Positions 60,850 through 64,000 of a DNA stretch of 64,000 nucleotides are shown here, one piece after another. The notes beneath the pieces were generated by a model. That model worked only from the letters and a program-made list of their open reading frames with translations, had not been told where the DNA came from and did not search any database. The stretch's first letter is position 1, and each line of letters opens with the position of its first letter. The stretch spans positions 23,845,392-23,909,391 of the forward strand of contig JBBMNZ010000003.1 of NCBI GenBank assembly GCA_037954325.1. Reading direction: 5' to 3'. The stretch is from Fistularia commersonii (lineage: Eukaryota > Chordata > Actinopteri > Syngnathiformes > Fistulariidae). The position numbers and the translations under genes were made by a program.

Positions 60850-61367
60850 GGATTTCAGGTACTCGGGGTCAACTGTCCAGAGCAACGGAGAGCGTGGAAA
60901 AGTGATGAAGAGATGGGTTCAAGCAGGTTGGAATGGGTGGAGATAGAAGACTATGAGCCAGAATCAAAGGAAAGGTGTACAAGACAGTGGTGTGACCAGC
61001 GATGCTGTACAGCCTAGAAACTGTTACAATGACAAAAAGACAGCTGGCAGAACTAGAGGTCACAGAGATGAAGATGTTGAGGTTCTCTTTGGGAGTGACC
61101 AGGATGGAGAGGATCAGGAATGAGTCTATCAGAGGAACAGCACATGTTAGATGTTTTGGAGAGAAGGTCAGAGAAGCCAGACTGAGATGGTTGGGTCATG
61201 TACAGAGGAGGGATAGAGAATATATTGGTGGACGGATGCTGGAATTGGAGCTGCCAGGCAGGAGGTCTCGAGGAAGGCCGAAGAGAAGATTTATGGACGT
61301 AGTGAGAGAGGATATGAAGGTCGTTGGCGAGAGGATCCAGAGAATAGGGTTAGATGGAGAAGAAGCT
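60850..61367 (+). mobile_element. RTE-like LINE, C-terminal coding remnant
   Basis: The frame 61002-61370 is open and reads MLYSLETVTMTKRQLAELEV, TRMERIRNESIRGTAHV, ARLRWLGHVQRRDREYIGGR, GRRSRGRPKRRFMDVVREDM and IQRIGLDGE, the C-terminal region of a fish non-LTR retrotransposon with a GHVQRRD motif. Upstream (60850-61000) the same protein continues with stops. It is 5'-truncated; the 3' UTR is replaced by a TCATC array at 61368-61455. RTE-like assignment is inference. Confidence 0.8.
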
Positions 61368-61455
61368 TATCTCATCTCATCTCATCTCATCTCATCTCAT
61401 CTCATCTCATCTCATCTCATCTCATCTCATCTCATCTCATCTCATCTTATCTTAA
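61368..61455. repeat. (TCATC)n pentanucleotide array
   Basis: About 15 near-perfect units, degenerating to TTATC, directly joined to the LINE coding remnant. Confidence 0.95.
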
Positions 61456-61805
61456 TTTGACTTTCTGTACAAACTTCACTCCAGGAAAAACATATCTCAT
61501 ATTACCTGGCAAGATTTTAACTAGCAACATTTTCATGTCGGAAGTCAGGGGCTCAAACCAGGACACGTGGAAATGCAGTTAGTTTTGATAAAATATAATA
61601 GAATAAAAAAAACACTATTTGAATGTAAAATAGAAAATGAAATAAAATATTGGAAAAAAAATAGAAAATAAAATAAAATTCAGTAAAACATGAAACAGGT
61701 CACTCTTAAAAAAATAAGATGAATAAAACAACAATTGGAAAATAAAGTAAAATGCGCATTGACAAGGCGCTCGCCTGCTATCTAGTGGCAAAACAAAAGA
61801 AGACA

Positions 61806-62100
61806 CCCTGAGCTGGTCTCAAGCCTGGACGGTGCAGGCGTCAGCAGGCATGTCGGTGCAGACAGCAGGAGGTGATGAATTAGTAATGGGCAGGTTTTGG
61901 ATCCAGGATGGGAACACGGAGAGACAGATTGTGGTAGACTTTGCAAAAAGGATGGAAATGGCTGGGGTGAATACTTTTTTTTCCCAGAAAAGACAGGAAC
62001 ACAGTTTAATCCATAAGAGCGGCGATAGGAGCACGCAGGTCGACTACATCTTGTATGGACGAGGTCATCTGAGAGACGGCATAGGATGAATGGTGGTTCG
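61806..62100 (+). mobile_element. RTE-like LINE, endonuclease-domain remnant
   Basis: The frame from 61832 reads DELVMGRFWIQDGNTERQIV, VDFAKRMEMAGVNTFF and STQVDYILYGRG, an endonuclease (APE-type) section of the same LINE family. It ends close to 62089. Another piece of the same region occurs in opposite orientation near 63570-63680. Confidence 0.75.
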
Positions 62101-62331
62101 TAGGAGGATTTCTTTTTTTTAATATATTATTTATCCGGGATTGACACATCGAATACTTGACGAACAAAACCATTACATTAACATTAGCCATGACTGGATG
62201 ACTGAAAACCTCCATAAACATTACTTCCTCCCTTATAATTGGCAATGTTTACATACAAGAGTTCCCAGGCTTGGCCTGTCATCCAAATTTTTTTGTTTTA
62301 TTTCTTTGCTTTTGTAATTTGCAGTGACGTG

Positions 62332-63464
62332 CGGTGAGGTTCATGGCTGGTGAGGCACTGATGTCATCATAGTCAGATTTACAAACATATGAACCCTACA
62401 GAGCAGCTTATTCACCATTTTACTGGCAGCAGTTGACGTGTTTTGTTAAAAATATCATATCAGCATTCTTTACATATACAAACTGTAGCATAGAAAAAAG
62501 CACATGTAAAAAAACGTTATTATCTCTTACCTTTACTTATAAATGAAGTCTATGCTCCGCTCTCTCTGAAGAAAAGCATTGATAACTTGTTTGTAGAAGT
62601 CTTCCTTATCTTTCTGAAGACGGTCGTCCTTGATCGGCCCTGTTCCAACCGTATGTTTTGTGTCTTTTCGGTGCTGAGAATGACCACTCTGCCGATGCTG
62701 TCGTAGCAGGAACGGTGACCACCAGCTGGAGCAACTTTGTCGCCTCAGGAACAGTTTGGATGAGATCCTTCGGGGCCAAAAAATGTAGTAGCTGCCCTGG
62801 AAATTTACATTCATCCCTCACCGTTTGTGAGCTATACAGCCCGATGAGATCGGCAAAATAATAGCTGGATGGCTGCACTTGACTTGCTAACTGTTTACTG
62901 TAGCTTGTTATTGTTAATTCTATTATTCTGTAGCCGAGCAGTAAGAAGGATCCCTGCGATCAGCAGTGCCCCCTACCATGAGGCACGGTCACTGCGTGCC
63001 TCACCTAATGTCTCTTCGCAGTCGTTTTATGATTACGAGAAACACAAGAAACCCGTTACAGTTGTTGATGAAAAACATTAGACAGATCAGCTAAACTATG
63101 GAAATTTAGTTCATATTTTAAAAGTGTTTTTTTAATAGTGACATCCACAGAGACAGCAATACGGTCTCAGTGCATAGCATGCTGGCACAGTTAGAAGAAT
63201 CACTGCGCAATCCATAATGGGCTCAGCTGGTTACCGCGTCACCGCACGTCTCTTCTTCATATTTGAACGGTAAATGTGAATTTTTTTTAGCAATTTTGAA
63301 AAAAAATAACCAGAAATGGTGAAGCTACGTGGAAAATAACTTTAAAGTACAAATTACGGAATAAATATAACCATTTGATTTATTTTTCCATTTTGCATTT
63401 TTTTTCTTTCCGGGATGACAGGTGAGGCCCGGCCTGCCCTGCCTCTACAGACTGCACGACACTG
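62332..63464 (-). mobile_element. hAT element with transposase C-terminal remnant
   Basis: Begins CAGTGACGTGCGGTGAGG and ends ACTGCACGACACTG, the same termini as 48954-49368. The minus strand carries frames (62878-62533) with LLQLVVTVPATTASAEWSFS and SAPKRHKTYGWN, the hAT dimerisation (C-terminal) motif, plus FPGQLLHFLAPKDLIQTVPE. The transposase is fragmentary. No target duplication is visible; the right flank is directly a LINE 3' end, so a later event may have removed it. Confidence 0.8.
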
Positions 63465-63467
63465 GTC

Positions 63468-64000
63468 TTCTTCTTCTTTCGGCTTTTCCCTTCAGGGGTC
63501 GCCACAGCGAATCAACTTTCTCCATCTAACTGTATTCTCTGGATCTTCCATGTCGCCCTCTTCATCTTCCATGTACCCAGAGTCATCCTACAAACCACCA
63601 TCCTATGCTGTCTGGCTACACTTCACTGATCTCTTTCAGGTTACCTCGTCTATACAAGATGTAGTCTACCTGCGTGCTCCTACCTCCGCATAGCCACTAA
63701 CAACATTGAGCATCACACCTTCAACTTCCAGTCTCAGACTCATAAGTCTATCTGACATTCTTCTCACCTCTAGAATGTTCCTAACAAACTCCTCCTTCAA
63801 GATAACTCCTGCTCCATTTCTCTTCTTGTCAGTACCATGATAGTACAACTTAAAGCCTGCTCCTAAGCTTCTAGCCTTACTACCTTTCCACCTGGTCTCC
63901 TGGACCACCTTCCTTCTCTGCATCATATCGACCAACTCTCTAACTTTTCCTGTCATAGTCCCAATATTCAGAGTCCCTTTTCTCAGTCCCAGAATCTTTC
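63468..64000 (-). mobile_element. RTE-like LINE with internal deletions, runs off the window
   Basis: On the minus strand the N-terminal endonuclease part reads VVQETRWKGSKARSLGAGFK, YYHGTDKKRNGAGVILKEEF and LRLEVEGVMLNVVSGYAEVG. It is then joined to RRQVDYIL and, within about 100 bp, to the 3' tail (CGCTGTGGCGACCCCTGAAG). Most of the endonuclease and all reverse transcriptase are missing, so this is an internally deleted copy rather than a 5' truncation. Confidence 0.8.

Overview
This window is genomic DNA from a ray-finned (teleost) fish. The evidence is intron-split vertebrate genes with GT-AG junctions, dense (GT)n microsatellites, and several decayed transposon families typical of fish (hAT-like elements, TA-flanked MITEs, an RTE-like LINE, and a ubiquitous fish SINE-like repeat). 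All exon models were built by hand from reading frames, splice sites and intron phase; no search was run.

Positions 1-12,660 hold no gene I can support, only transposon remnants, minisatellite arrays and microsatellites. Positions 13,015-31,239 carry a head-to-tail cluster of three interleukin-1-receptor-family genes on the + strand. Copy A (13,015-17,754) has an open three-Ig ectodomain but no visible transmembrane exon and a broken TIR relic. Copy B (20,707-23,537) is a full receptor of 563 aa. Copy C (24,680-31,239) is an IL18RAP-like accessory chain of 568 aa (596 if an 84-nt in-frame segment is kept). This resembles the mammalian IL1R1-IL1RL-IL18R1-IL18RAP cluster. Products would sit at the cell surface and signal through TIR domains; copy A, if expressed, could only act as a soluble binding protein.

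Next come pcnp (minus strand, 34,177-32,540, PEST-containing nuclear protein, 173 aa) and stk16 (+ strand, 34,849-38,029, membrane-anchored Ser/Thr kinase, 305 aa). They diverge from a shared gap of about 670 bp that probably holds a bidirectional promoter. il18rap-like and pcnp are tail to tail.

From about 39.4 to 53.8 kb there is a long gene-free stretch with several unique-looking blocks rich in TAATTA-type homeodomain core sites, plus repeats. It leads to a three-exon MNX-class homeobox gene (54,076-57,770, 340 aa, best fit mnx2), a motor-neuron/pancreas regulator. The layout suggests long-range enhancers, but that is inference. Downstream (58-64 kb) are a hairpin MITE with a TA target site, at least three fragments of one LINE family and a hAT element with a transposase remnant.

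The observations most worth follow-up are the ectodomain-only receptor copy A, a pair of perfect adjacent hairpins about 270 bp upstream of it, the altered TIR box 3 and Gly/Ser linker in copy B, the in-frame 84-nt segment in the TIR of copy C, and a glycine-loop substitution in STK16.
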